14,646 bases of DNA, taken from positions 1-14,646 of the forward strand of contig JAUSPT010000087.1 of assembly GCA_030652805.1 (NCBI GenBank), in the 5' to 3' direction. Under the pieces are notes generated by a model. That model was not told the DNA's origin. It saw only the letters and a program-made list of their open reading frames with translations, and searched no databases. Both the position numbers and the translations under genes were made by a program. Positions 7,391 to 14,121 of the stretch are shown piece by piece (the first letter of the stretch is position 1; each line of letters opens with the position of its first letter). This stretch comes from a bacterium. GTDB lineage: Bacteria; JAHJDO01.

Positions 7391-8569
7391 TTGGCTGGAG
7401 AAAACAGGTTCCATAATCTTCAGAAGCTGACGTATCTTTTAATTGTTGTTCTATTGATTTATGGAGGTCGAAATCTATGGAGAAATTTTGCAACTCCCGG
7501 GTATAAAAGAACAAAAATTTTCTTAAAGACTTTTGATATTATCCAGGTCCGCTACATAGATAAAACAGAACCCAAAGATCTTATATATAGTGCTGTTGAT
7601 AGTATGGTTAAGAGTCTTGGGGATCCGTACAGCCAGTTTATACCACAGGAAGCGTATGGCGAAGTTAAGATATTTGAAAAAGGGGAATATGGGGGACTGG
7701 GCATAGTTATAGGAATAAGGGATAATAAAGTTATAGTTATTTCACCTATAGAAGGTACTCCTGCAGATAAAGTTGGAATAAAGCCCGGGGATGTTGTTGT
7801 GAAAATAGACGGAATAAGCTGCGTTGGATGGTCATTGTCAGAAGTGGTAAAAAAACTTAGAGGAGAAGAAGAGACAAAAGTTTTATTGCATATAGAACGC
7901 GGGAAACATCAAAAGCTTTTACATTTTGAAATTATTAGAAAAATCATAGAACTTAAATCAGTTTATTCTAAATTAATAAACGATAGCATTGGATATATTA
8001 GAATTGTAGATTTTGGAAACGGAACATTAAAGAGTTTTAAAGATGCCATAAATAGTTTAAATAAAAAAGAGATAAAGTCTCTTATTTTAGATTTAAGAAA
8101 TAATCCGGGTGGATTTATTGACCAGGCGGTAGAGATATCAGAATGTTTTTTATCTAATGGATTAATAGTTAAGACAAAGGGACGGAGCAAAGATCAGACT
8201 AAGACATATAGAGCAACAAAGAGCAAAGAAGATATACTCTTGCCGTTAGTTGTGCTGATAAATAAAGGCAGTGCCAGCGCAGCGGAGATTGTTGCCGGTG
8301 CCTTGCAGTGTAATAAGCGCGCAACCATAATAGGAACAACCAGTTTTGGAAAGGGATCAGTACAAGGCATTTTTCATTTGCCTGATAAAACAGCTCTTTG
8401 TCTAACTGTTGCCAGATATTATATTCCTGATGGCAGCTTAATCGATGGTAAAGGGATACAGCCTGATATAGAAATCAAAATTCCCGACTCATGGTACAAA
8501 AAAACAATGAAAGAACAGATCGAGTCAATGGATCCTCAGTTAGAAAAAGCAGTTGAAATATTATTTTAG
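7391..8569 (+). CDS. S41-family C-terminal processing peptidase (CtpA-like)
   Basis: This 392-residue serine protease of the CtpA/Tsp family cleaves exported proteins near their C-termini. A single hydrophobic segment (about residues 13-25) anchors it in the inner membrane facing the periplasm. A PDZ domain follows (about 88-170, with GGLGI and GTPADKVGIKPGD). The S41 protease domain carries DLRNNPGG, Ser296 in NKGSASAAEI as nucleophile and Lys321 in TSFGKGSVQG as general base, so the Ser-Lys dyad is intact. It begins with TTG: AGGGAGGG (7376-7383) is 8 nt upstream and no in-frame ATG would keep the membrane anchor. It starts after the chaperonin terminator and overlaps the convergent gene at its 3' end by 9 nt. 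Confidence 0.93.
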   Translation: MAGENRFHNLQKLTYLLIVVLLIYGGRNLWRNFATPGYKRTKIFLKTFDIIQVRYIDKTEPKDLIYSAVDSMVKSLGDPYSQFIPQEAYGEVKIFEKGEYGGLGIVIGIRDNKVIVISPIEGTPADKVGIKPGDVVVKIDGISCVGWSLSEVVKKLRGEEETKVLLHIERGKHQKLLHFEIIRKIIELKSVYSKLINDSIGYIRIVDFGNGTLKSFKDAINSLNKKEIKSLILDLRNNPGGFIDQAVEISECFLSNGLIVKTKGRSKDQTKTYRATKSKEDILLPLVVLINKGSASAAEIVAGALQCNKRATIIGTTSFGKGSVQGIFHLPDKTALCLTVARYYIPDGSLIDGKGIQPDIEIKIPDSWYKKTMKEQIESMDPQLEKAVEILF

Positions 8570-9403
8570 ATTATTCACTATCTCTATAAGTTTCCTGCCG
8601 TATGTAACATAGATTTTGTAAGCCTCTTCACTAGTTGCCTCTTTGCCAAGATGCACAGCTGCCGCAAGATGAGGCTCAATAGAAACGCCGTCTTCATATC
8701 CTGCATTTTTCATATCCTGAAGAATTTCTGGGACGTAAGCACGTCCTTCTCCGCAATAGGTGGTTTGAAATTTTCCATCAGGAGTGATAATTGCGTCCTT
8801 TATGTGTACATAAACGATATCTTTCTTTACCTTTGAATAGAAATACATAGCATCCTGTCCGTGTGCCATAGTATTTCCTGTATCGAACACAAGTTTCAAG
8901 GCTGGAGAATTGATTTCTGAAAGCATTTTTAGAGAATTTTCCGGACTTTCCCCTGCCCATCCGCTGCAATTTTCATGCACCATTATAATTTCACCATCTT
9001 CTGCTATCTTTGAAAGTTCTCTTAATCTCTCAATAGCCTTCTTTTCCCATTCAGTCTCTTTTATAGGTTTGTCCTTGTCATTTGGCCAGCTCATAATGCG
9101 GATAAACTTTGTCCCAAATTTTTTCATGCGGGGAATAGCCTTTTTTAACTCATCTATATCCAGTTGAAAATCACCAGTTATAGGTCTTGACCAATTGGCT
9201 ATACAGCCTGCGAAGCATGATACCTTCATCTTGGCATCATTGACTTTTCCATACACTTCATCAAACTTAGAATCATGCATAAGCGTTAGATTCTCTCCAT
9301 CAACATTCCTAATCTCCAGATATTTCCATCCAAGTTCTTTATGTGCCTTTATCTGTGTCTCTATGGGTTTGCCTGCTTCGTCACTGATTCCTGAAAAAAA
9401 CAT
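8561..9403 (-). CDS. Sugar phosphate isomerase/epimerase-family TIM-barrel protein
   Basis: This 280-residue xylose-isomerase-like TIM barrel differs in sequence from the one next to mnmE. Candidate metal ligands follow the family pattern: Glu in MVHENCSGW, Asp in LVFDTGN, His in YVHIKDA and Glu in VSIEPH. It resembles the many uncharacterised isomerase/epimerase proteins found in carbohydrate-degrading bacteria. The substrate cannot be deduced. AGGAGG (9413-9418 on the plus-strand coordinates) lies 9 nt before the ATG. It is the last of three minus-strand genes after pal and the LysM lipoprotein (33-nt gap), so it is probably in their operon, although its role looks metabolic rather than envelope-related. 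Confidence 0.85.
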   Translation of the reverse strand: MFFSGISDEAGKPIETQIKAHKELGWKYLEIRNVDGENLTLMHDSKFDEVYGKVNDAKMKVSCFAGCIANWSRPITGDFQLDIDELKKAIPRMKKFGTKFIRIMSWPNDKDKPIKETEWEKKAIERLRELSKIAEDGEIIMVHENCSGWAGESPENSLKMLSEINSPALKLVFDTGNTMAHGQDAMYFYSKVKKDIVYVHIKDAIITPDGKFQTTYCGEGRAYVPEILQDMKNAGYEDGVSIEPHLAAAVHLGKEATSEEAYKIYVTYGRKLIEIVNNLK

Positions 9404-9436
9404 TTTATTTTGCCTCCTGTTTAGTTAAAGTTTACC

Positions 9437-10120
9437 TTATTCGCTATACTTGGGAATAATCAGCTTTTGCCCAATAGATAAAAAGTCAGGGTCTTTAATG
9501 TTGTTTGCCTGAATAATTGTTCTGGAAGGAACCCCAAAACGAACAGCAATTTCAATTAGTGTATCGCCTTTCTGAACAATGTAATATTTTCCATCTTCTA
9601 ATTTTTCAGTGCTTAATTTAGCATCATCAGGTGCTAAAATATTTATTTGTTTTTTTATCTTTCCGATTTCCACTAAAAGTTCGTCAAGCACTATTTCAAT
9701 TTTTTTGTTAAAGTTTTGCTTATCCTTCTTTTGTATGTTCAATAGGTTATTATATGCAGTCTTTAGCTGGTCCATCTGTTTTTGAATAGAGATAATGTTA
9801 TTACTTAGAGATGTAATATTTTTGTTTGTATCAATGCTATTATTATTTAATTGGTCTCTAAATTGAGTGCAAAACAGCTCAACTTGTTCCTTAAGATCAC
9901 GAAGTTGTTTGTCTTTTTCTGACAGAGAGCCCTCTATCTTACTTGTCTCATCCTTTAACAAGAGAATCTGCTCACTTAGTCCAACCTGGCTTTCCTGTAT
10001 TGTGCCAACATCTTCTTTTGTAGCTATCTTAGTTATCAGACAGCCTGATAGAAAAACAGCAACCAGTAAACAGTGAACAGTGAACAGCAGGATTTTGTTG
10101 GATAATCTAACTTTTTTCAT
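9437..10120 (-). CDS. LysM-domain lipoprotein with a coiled-coil middle
   Basis: This 227-residue predicted lipoprotein has a signal peptide ending in lipobox LSGC with the lipidated Cys27. A long polar, heptad-like region (about 35-170) is probably coiled coil, and a C-terminal LysM domain (about 178-225: YYIVQKGDTLIEIAVRFGV, then NNIKDPDFLSIGQKLIIP) binds peptidoglycan glycan strands. It sits directly downstream of pal, the place where CpoB/YbgF is found in many Tol-Pal clusters. CpoB also has a coiled coil, but this protein ends in LysM rather than TPRs, so it may be a functional stand-in (inference). The 16-nt gap after pal contains no recognisable Shine-Dalgarno sequence on the coding strand, so translation may rely on coupling to pal. 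The signal-peptide codons lie in a short tandem repeat (about 10060-10087, unit CAGTGAA). Confidence 0.88.
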   Translation of the reverse strand: MKKVRLSNKILLFTVHCLLVAVFLSGCLITKIATKEDVGTIQESQVGLSEQILLLKDETSKIEGSLSEKDKQLRDLKEQVELFCTQFRDQLNNNSIDTNKNITSLSNNIISIQKQMDQLKTAYNNLLNIQKKDKQNFNKKIEIVLDELLVEIGKIKKQINILAPDDAKLSTEKLEDGKYYIVQKGDTLIEIAVRFGVPSRTIIQANNIKDPDFLSIGQKLIIPKYSE

Positions 10121-10136
10121 AAAAGGAGTAAGATGA

Positions 10137-10676
10137 TTACTGCGAAATTAGAAGATGTGATCTTCTGTTTTTTGCCCAGGCCTTTTCATCATGTCCAGTA
10201 TCAACAGGTTTGTCTTCTCCATAGGTTATTGTGTATAATCTTGACGGAGAGATACCTAATCCTGTTAGATATCTGCGCACGCTCAAGGCTCTCTGTTCGC
10301 CGAGTATGAGGTTATACTTTCTGGAACCCCGCTCATCGCAATGTCCTTCAATCATTAGGCGTATATTTCTATGTTTTTTTAACCATGTAGCAACTTTCTC
10401 CAACGTGGATATTGTGTCTTTTCCTAGACGATAGCTATCATAATCAAAAAGGATGTCAGAAAATATTACTTTTTCCTTTGCACTAGGTTCTACAAATATT
10501 GTATCCTTAACAGGCTTTTCCAAAGGAATGTTTTCTCCTTTAATTGCAGCCATCTGAGCTTGTTTTATGTTGTCTTCATACTCTTTATCACTTGTGAACT
10601 TCTTAAATGTTGAACATCCTCCTAAGCATAGTGAAAGCAACAAAGCTATAGACATAACCAGCGAAAACTTTTTCAT
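10137..10676 (-). CDS. pal: Peptidoglycan-associated lipoprotein Pal (OmpA-like domain)
   Basis: This 179-residue outer-membrane lipoprotein of the Tol-Pal system links the outer membrane to peptidoglycan. Its lipobox is LGGC with Cys21, then comes a linker, then an OmpA-like domain (about 70-179). That domain holds the diagnostic GHCDERGSRKYNLILGEQRA segment (residues 111-130; Asp114 and Arg129 are the expected diaminopimelate ligands) and NRRSHLLI at the end. AAGGAG lies 5 nt before the ATG. It is the first gene of the minus-strand operon and diverges from the pyrophosphorylase gene. No tol genes are in the window. It is strong evidence that the organism has an outer membrane. Confidence 0.94.
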   Translation of the reverse strand: MKKFSLVMSIALLLSLCLGGCSTFKKFTSDKEYEDNIKQAQMAAIKGENIPLEKPVKDTIFVEPSAKEKVIFSDILFDYDSYRLGKDTISTLEKVATWLKKHRNIRLMIEGHCDERGSRKYNLILGEQRALSVRRYLTGLGISPSRLYTITYGEDKPVDTGHDEKAWAKNRRSHLLISQ

Positions 10677-10699
10677 AATTGCTCCTTATTTTTTTGTAT

Positions 10700-10754
10700 G
10701 CTAGAATAATCTAGCGTTATGCTAAAATCTAGCATATAGAATCAGTCATGTCAA
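10700..10754 (-). promoter_or_regulatory. pal promoter with two tandem palindromes
   Basis: On the minus strand TTGACA (10754-10749), 17 bp and TAGATT (10731-10726) with TGC just before it form an extended -10 promoter. The -10 lies inside the palindrome TATGCTA-AAATC-TAGCATA (10718-10736 on the plus strand). A second palindrome, GCTAGA-ATAA-TCTAGC (10700-10715), follows in the early transcribed region. The two share the TCTAGC half-site and centre about 20 bp (two helical turns) apart, which fits cooperative repressor binding. No regulator gene is adjacent. The promoter for the divergent gene at 10786 is not clear. Confidence 0.55.
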
Positions 10755-10785
10755 TATTTGTTATGTAGAGATAAAAGAGAATTGA

Positions 10786-12192
10786 ATGAACATAGATAAA
10801 ATTAGAAACAAGTTGCAAGATTATAATCAGGAACATGTTCTTAAATGGTGGAATCAGTTAGATGATACTCAACGCAAAGGGCTTCTTCAGGACATTGAGA
10901 GTATTGATTTTGAGCTCATGGAGAAATTAGTTAACCAATACATGGAAAGAAAGGAAATCTCTATATCATTTGATGATATTAAAAGCCCTGAAATTATTAA
11001 AATTCCAAGAACTGAACGTGAAATACTGCATCAGAGAGAGGCAAAAAAGATAGGCGAGCAATGTATAAGAGATGGTAAAGTAGCTTGCTTTGTTGTTGCA
11101 GGAGGGCAGGGTACAAGGCTTGGTTTTGAAGGTCCAAAAGGAGCGTATCCTATTGGTCCAATATCCGCTAACAGCATATTTCAATTTCATGCAGAGAAGA
11201 TACTTAAAGCACAGCAGAAATATAATGTCCGGCTCATGTGGTACATTATGACGAGCAAGCCGCTTCATAAGCAAACAATAAATTTTTTTAAACACAATAA
11301 ATATTTTGGCATGAACAAAGATCAGGTGCGATTTTTTTCTCAAAGAATGCTTCCTGCAATAAATAAAGATGGCAGGTTTCTTATGAGTTCAAAGCATGAA
11401 GTTTTTAAGAGTCCAAATGGACATGGAGGAGCCTTGCTTGCTCTCAGGGATAGTGGAGCTATTGATGAAATGATAGAAATGGGCATTGAATATATAAGTT
11501 ACTTTCAGGTGGACAATCTTATTGTCAATGTCCTGGACCCTGTTTTTATAGGTTATCATATAAAAACAGGTGCTCAGATGTCAAATAAGGTAACCCCTAA
11601 AATTGCTCCTTCGGAAAAAGTCGGAGCAGTTGTAATAATGGATAAGAAATATGCGGTTATTGAATATAGTGATTTACCCCAAGTGCATATGAGCGATAAA
11701 GATAAAGACGGCTCTTTTAAATTTAATGCAGGAAGCATAGCAATTCATATATTAAATACAGAGTTTGTAAAGTCTCTTACTGAGAAAGGGATAGGACTTC
11801 CGTATCATATAGCAGAAAAGAATATCCCTTATGTGAATAATAGCGGCGAGTATATTAAGCCAAAGGATAAGAACGGAATAAAATTTGAAACATTTATCTT
11901 TGATGCATTAAAGTTTGCTGAAAATGTCGCAAACATGGAAGTTATGCGCGAGGATGAATTCTCTCCAATAAAAAGTTTAACGGGTATAGATTCTATTGAA
12001 AGCGGAAAGCAACTCTATATAAATAGATGTGCGCGCTGGCTCATGGAAGCAGGGATTGATATTCCGTTTGACAAAAATGGAAATGCAAAAATAAAAATAG
12101 AAATCAGCCCATTATTTGCAAACTCACCGGATGATTTACAGCGTAAGGACTTGAGCTCAATAGATACTGCCAAAGATATATATCTGGCATAA
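10786..12192 (+). CDS. UDPGP type 1 family nucleotidyltransferase (UDP-GlcNAc/UDP-sugar pyrophosphorylase-like)
   Basis: This 468-residue enzyme most resembles eukaryotic-type UDP-N-acetylhexosamine pyrophosphorylases, which make UDP-sugars from UTP and sugar-1-phosphate. The nucleotide-binding loop is AGGQGTRLG (105-113), followed by PKGAYPIGP (117-125). Further family motifs are PNGHGGALLALRDSG, the metal/sugar-site YFQVDNLIVNVLDPVFIG, and FNAGSIAIHI with LPYHIAEKNIPYV. The N-terminal helical extension (1-90) is also usual for UAP proteins. Whether it uses glucose-, GlcNAc- or another sugar-1-phosphate cannot be read. The ribosome binding site is weak (AAAGAGA, 10774-10780). It may supply precursors for envelope glycans, in keeping with the glycosyltransferase at 945, but they are not linked in an operon. 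Confidence 0.88.
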   Translation: MNIDKIRNKLQDYNQEHVLKWWNQLDDTQRKGLLQDIESIDFELMEKLVNQYMERKEISISFDDIKSPEIIKIPRTEREILHQREAKKIGEQCIRDGKVACFVVAGGQGTRLGFEGPKGAYPIGPISANSIFQFHAEKILKAQQKYNVRLMWYIMTSKPLHKQTINFFKHNKYFGMNKDQVRFFSQRMLPAINKDGRFLMSSKHEVFKSPNGHGGALLALRDSGAIDEMIEMGIEYISYFQVDNLIVNVLDPVFIGYHIKTGAQMSNKVTPKIAPSEKVGAVVIMDKKYAVIEYSDLPQVHMSDKDKDGSFKFNAGSIAIHILNTEFVKSLTEKGIGLPYHIAEKNIPYVNNSGEYIKPKDKNGIKFETFIFDALKFAENVANMEVMREDEFSPIKSLTGIDSIESGKQLYINRCARWLMEAGIDIPFDKNGNAKIKIEISPLFANSPDDLQRKDLSSIDTAKDIYLA

Positions 12193-12220
12193 AAGTAGAA
12201 TGACTGTTCAATGATTAATG

Positions 12221-12924
12221 TTAGCCAGGAGAATGCAATGAAGAGCAGAAATATTGAGTGGTACAATGAAGAGTATTCAAGGCTCCAGGAAAGCGGGAGT
12301 TCTTGGAGTACTCCGCAGATGTATGAGAACAAATTAGAATGTTTAAACTGGTGTTGTGAATCGGTAGGTATTCTCAAAACAGTGTCCATTCTTGATGTTG
12401 GCTGTGGTGCGGGAGAGCTTGCAAAGTTGTTATTTAGAAATGGATACTCAAATGTAGACGGAATCGATATTTCAGAAGTCGCCATTAAACACGCGGTCAG
12501 AATACATAATAGCACATTTCTTTCCAAAGATTTTTCTTGTCCAGTAAAGCTAGAGAAGGAATATGACTGCATATATGACACAGATTGTTTGCACATGGTT
12601 GTTGGGCATCAAGCTAGGAAAGCTTTTCTTGAGAACGTAAAGCTGAACCTTAGCGAGAATGGCGTATTCTTGACTGGAATAAATTCTTCAAGAAAGGATG
12701 TCGATCCGTATGTTGTACTCGATGGTGTTGCGCAATACTTCTGGCCACAGAAGGAACAATACATTGAGGAGATATGTAAAGCAGGGCTCCATAATGATAG
12801 CATCGCGAGATATGCCGCCAAGAAACAAGAAAAGATGTGACGGATGGTCTGAAATCATATTCAAGTCAATCGGCTAACAAACCGGATACAACGGATGGCT
12901 AACTGCCACCGCTAATCCACGACG
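12221..12924 (+). mobile_element. Putative single integron gene cassette (methyltransferase cassette)
   Basis: The segment has the anatomy of an integron cassette: one gene, a very short 5' leader, and an attC-like site directly after it. Integron integrase cuts between G and TT of the core GTT. Cutting at G12220/T12221 and at G12924/T12925 gives a 704-bp unit. In the circular form, G12924 followed by TTAGCC (12221-12226) restores GTTAGCC, an exact reverse complement of the R'' box GGCTAAC (12872-12878). In place, the R' box reads GTTAGAA, where the last two bases belong to the flanking DNA and no longer match. That is what insertion of a cassette into a secondary site would leave. No integrase and no second attC are visible in the window. 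Confidence 0.6.
12238..12840 (+). CDS. Class I SAM-dependent methyltransferase
   Basis: This is a 200-residue Rossmann-fold methyltransferase. Motif I is ILDVGCGAGE (51-60), the acidic residue after strand 2 is in VDGIDISE (73-80), and DCIYDTDCLHMV (motif IV region) follows. The acceptor substrate is unknown; small-molecule methyltransferases with this short form are common. I chose the ATG at 12238 because AGGAG (12227-12231) is 6 nt upstream. An earlier in-frame ATG at 12211 would lie outside the proposed cassette boundary and lacks a good ribosome binding site. The gene appears to be the cargo of an integron cassette. The C-terminus is short (ends KKQEKM) and may be trimmed relative to homologues. 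Confidence 0.85.
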   Translation: MKSRNIEWYNEEYSRLQESGSSWSTPQMYENKLECLNWCCESVGILKTVSILDVGCGAGELAKLLFRNGYSNVDGIDISEVAIKHAVRIHNSTFLSKDFSCPVKLEKEYDCIYDTDCLHMVVGHQARKAFLENVKLNLSENGVFLTGINSSRKDVDPYVVLDGVAQYFWPQKEQYIEEICKAGLHNDSIARYAAKKQEKM

Positions 12925-12930
12925 TTAGAA
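12872..12930 (+). other. attC-like recombination site (59-base element)
   Basis: The site is exactly 59 bp. Outer boxes are GGCTAAC (12872-12878, R'') and GTTAGAA (12924-12930, R'), complementary over CTAAC/GTTAG. After an unpaired spacer (AAACC opposite ACGAC), GGAT (12884-12887) pairs with ATCC (12915-12918). Next, CGG (12892-12894) pairs with CCG (12909-12911). TGGC (12896-12899) pairs with GCCA (12905-12908), with A12895 unpaired and a TAACT loop. R box, unpaired spacer, L box, extrahelical base and terminal loop are the structural hallmarks of attC sites. R'' departs from RYYYAAC at one position. Confidence 0.65.
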
Positions 12931-12942
12931 AAAATAAAATTA

Positions 12943-13503
12943 ATGAAAAAATTCCCGAGTCGTAAAAAGAATAGATTAAAAGAATATGATTATTCAGAGA
13001 ATGGATATTATTATGTAACGATTTGTTCAAAAGACCGTCAGAATATATTTGCAAAAATTAATAATTCAGAAATTGTAGGGGCGGGGCTAGCCTCCGCCCA
13101 TGACAACAATCCTGCCCAAATACAATTAACCAAAATCGGGCAAATCATTCAAAACCAATGGGTTGATATTCCAAATCAATACCACAATGTTGATATCGAC
13201 ACATTTATTATCATGCCCAATCATATTCATGGCATAATTATAATCAATAATCGGGATGAGGCAAGCCCATCCCCTACGAATTTAGGACAAATCATTTGTT
13301 CATTTAAATCAAAATGCACAAATAAATATTTGAATTTTATAACACAAAATAATTTAGATAAATCAAGCAAAATTTGGCAACGTAATTATTACGACCACAT
13401 TATCCGAAACGATAAATCATTGCAGGAAATCAGAGAATACGTCATAAATAATCCTGCAACATGGGCGGATGATGAGAATAATATTTCACTCTGTTCGCAA
13501 TGA
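12943..13503 (+). CDS. REP-associated tyrosine transposase (RAYT, Y1_Tnp family)
   Basis: This 186-residue relative of IS200/IS605 TnpA makes single-strand cuts at REP sequences. It begins in the typical way (RKKNRLKEYDYSENGYYYVTICSK). The HUH metal motif is MPNHIHG, with His94 and His96. The C-terminal signature KIWQRNYYDHIIRN contains the candidate nucleophile within the Tyr139-Tyr140 pair; which of the two is catalytic I cannot decide. The C-terminus EIREYVINNPATWADD is standard. Two REP-like palindromes lie in frame within the gene (13075-13099 and 13253-13277), encoding VGAGLASAH and RDEASPSPT. The gene appears intact. It directly follows the attC-like site. No good Shine-Dalgarno sequence precedes the ATG, suggesting low expression. 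Confidence 0.9.
   Translation: MKKFPSRKKNRLKEYDYSENGYYYVTICSKDRQNIFAKINNSEIVGAGLASAHDNNPAQIQLTKIGQIIQNQWVDIPNQYHNVDIDTFIIMPNHIHGIIIINNRDEASPSPTNLGQIICSFKSKCTNKYLNFITQNNLDKSSKIWQRNYYDHIIRNDKSLQEIREYVINNPATWADDENNISLCSQ
13075..13099 (+). repeat. GTAG-headed REP palindrome inside the RAYT gene, copy a
   Basis: The element begins GTAGGGG, continues with arm GGGCGG, the self-complementary core GGCTAGCC and the arm CCGCCC, with one bulged T. Head, GGC-NN-GCCT core and CCC end match the palindromes at 787 and 2568. It is read through in frame (VGAGLASA). Confidence 0.8.
13253..13277 (-). repeat. GTAG-headed REP palindrome inside the RAYT gene, copy b
   Basis: On the minus strand it begins GTAGGGGATGGG, has the core GGCTTGCC and ends TCATCCC. 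It has the same 25-nt layout as copy a but opposite orientation, so the two heads point outward in a REP/inverted-REP arrangement about 150 bp apart. It is translated in frame as RDEASPSPT. Confidence 0.8.
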
Positions 13504-13535
13504 TAGAAAATGGATTTTAAGGTTAAAAATGGGTT

Positions 13536-13838
13536 TTATATATTAGCCAAAAACTGTTTTATTTGATTATGATTCCCTGCTAATATAGCAATACACTTTG
13601 AGCCTTCTCTCCTTATAAGAACGCGAATATTCCTTTCTATTCCAGTCTCATAATAAGGCTTTCTGAGTTGTTTATAAAAAAATCTTGCGGCTAATTTCTT
13701 TGCCTTCAGTAAATTACAACCACTGGAATAATAAATATTTAATGCTTCTAATATTAATCCTACTATTTTTCTCTGCCCATGACCCAGACGATTAAGGCTT
13801 CTTTCAAAAGAAGGCTGGTAATAAAGGCGTAAAGACAT
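13536..13838 (-). CDS. RelE-superfamily toxin
   Basis: This 100-residue basic protein looks like a RelE/ParE-superfamily toxin: an N-terminal YYQPSFERSLNRL strand-helix, a middle LLKAKKLAARFFYKQLRKPYYE, and a C-terminal ERNIRVLIRREGSKCIAILAGNHNQIKQFL. Most RelE-fold toxins cut mRNA on the ribosome. Which residues would be catalytic here (candidates Arg69, Arg72, Arg76, Arg77, His89) is uncertain. The ATG begins immediately after the antitoxin TAA (TAAATG), with GGAAGGAAG inside the antitoxin gene as its ribosome binding site. It is convergent with the RAYT gene, 32 nt away. Confidence 0.75.
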   Translation of the reverse strand: MSLRLYYQPSFERSLNRLGHGQRKIVGLILEALNIYYSSGCNLLKAKKLAARFFYKQLRKPYYETGIERNIRVLIRREGSKCIAILAGNHNQIKQFLANI

Positions 13839-14105
13839 TTAGTTCACGCTTCCTTCCTTTAAATTATCAACGAATTTTTTTGTTACAAGTTTTTCTTTCC
13901 CTTTTTCTTTCATGGAAAGCATGTCTAGTTTTTTATATTCTTCTTCTGTAAACACTTTTTCTATTGTCTCAAGAGGAATAAGTTCAATTCTATTCTCAGA
14001 AATTGCCACATCGAATATAGATCCTTTTCCTAGACTAAGCACATCCATTATCTTTTTCGGGATTGTTACTTGATGTTTTGATGTCATCGTAATTATCACT
14101 TTCAT
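13839..14105 (-). CDS. AbrB/MazE/SpoVT-family antitoxin
   Basis: This 88-residue protein has an N-terminal swapped-hairpin AbrB DNA-binding domain (TSKHQVTIPKKIMDVLSLGKGSIFDVAI, positions 8-35 with the typical QVTIPK core) and a charged, flexible C-terminal half that would wrap the toxin. It is expected to neutralise the downstream toxin and repress the operon. The annotated ATG at 14105 is only 2 nt after a perfect AGGAGG (14108-14113). A GTG two codons in (14099) has an 8-nt spacing and may be the true start. Pairing of an AbrB-type antitoxin with a RelE-type toxin is like PrlF-YhaV, although these proteins are not evidently close to that pair. Confidence 0.85.
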   Translation of the reverse strand: MKVIITMTSKHQVTIPKKIMDVLSLGKGSIFDVAISENRIELIPLETIEKVFTEEEYKKLDMLSMKEKGKEKLVTKKFVDNLKEGSVN

Positions 14106-14121
14106 CGCCTCCTTTTAAAAA

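Noticed and set aside
10966-11343. 125-codon open frame antisense to the UDPGP gene
   Set aside because: It has no recognisable motif and lies fully within a well-supported conserved gene.
12015-12596. 193-codon open frame opposite the pyrophosphorylase end and the methyltransferase
   Set aside because: It is a shadow frame spanning two real genes and the cassette boundary; its residue composition is not protein-like.
12925-13535. RAYT gene as a second integron cassette
   Set aside because: No attC-like fold or complementary core is found downstream of its stop codon (13504-13535).
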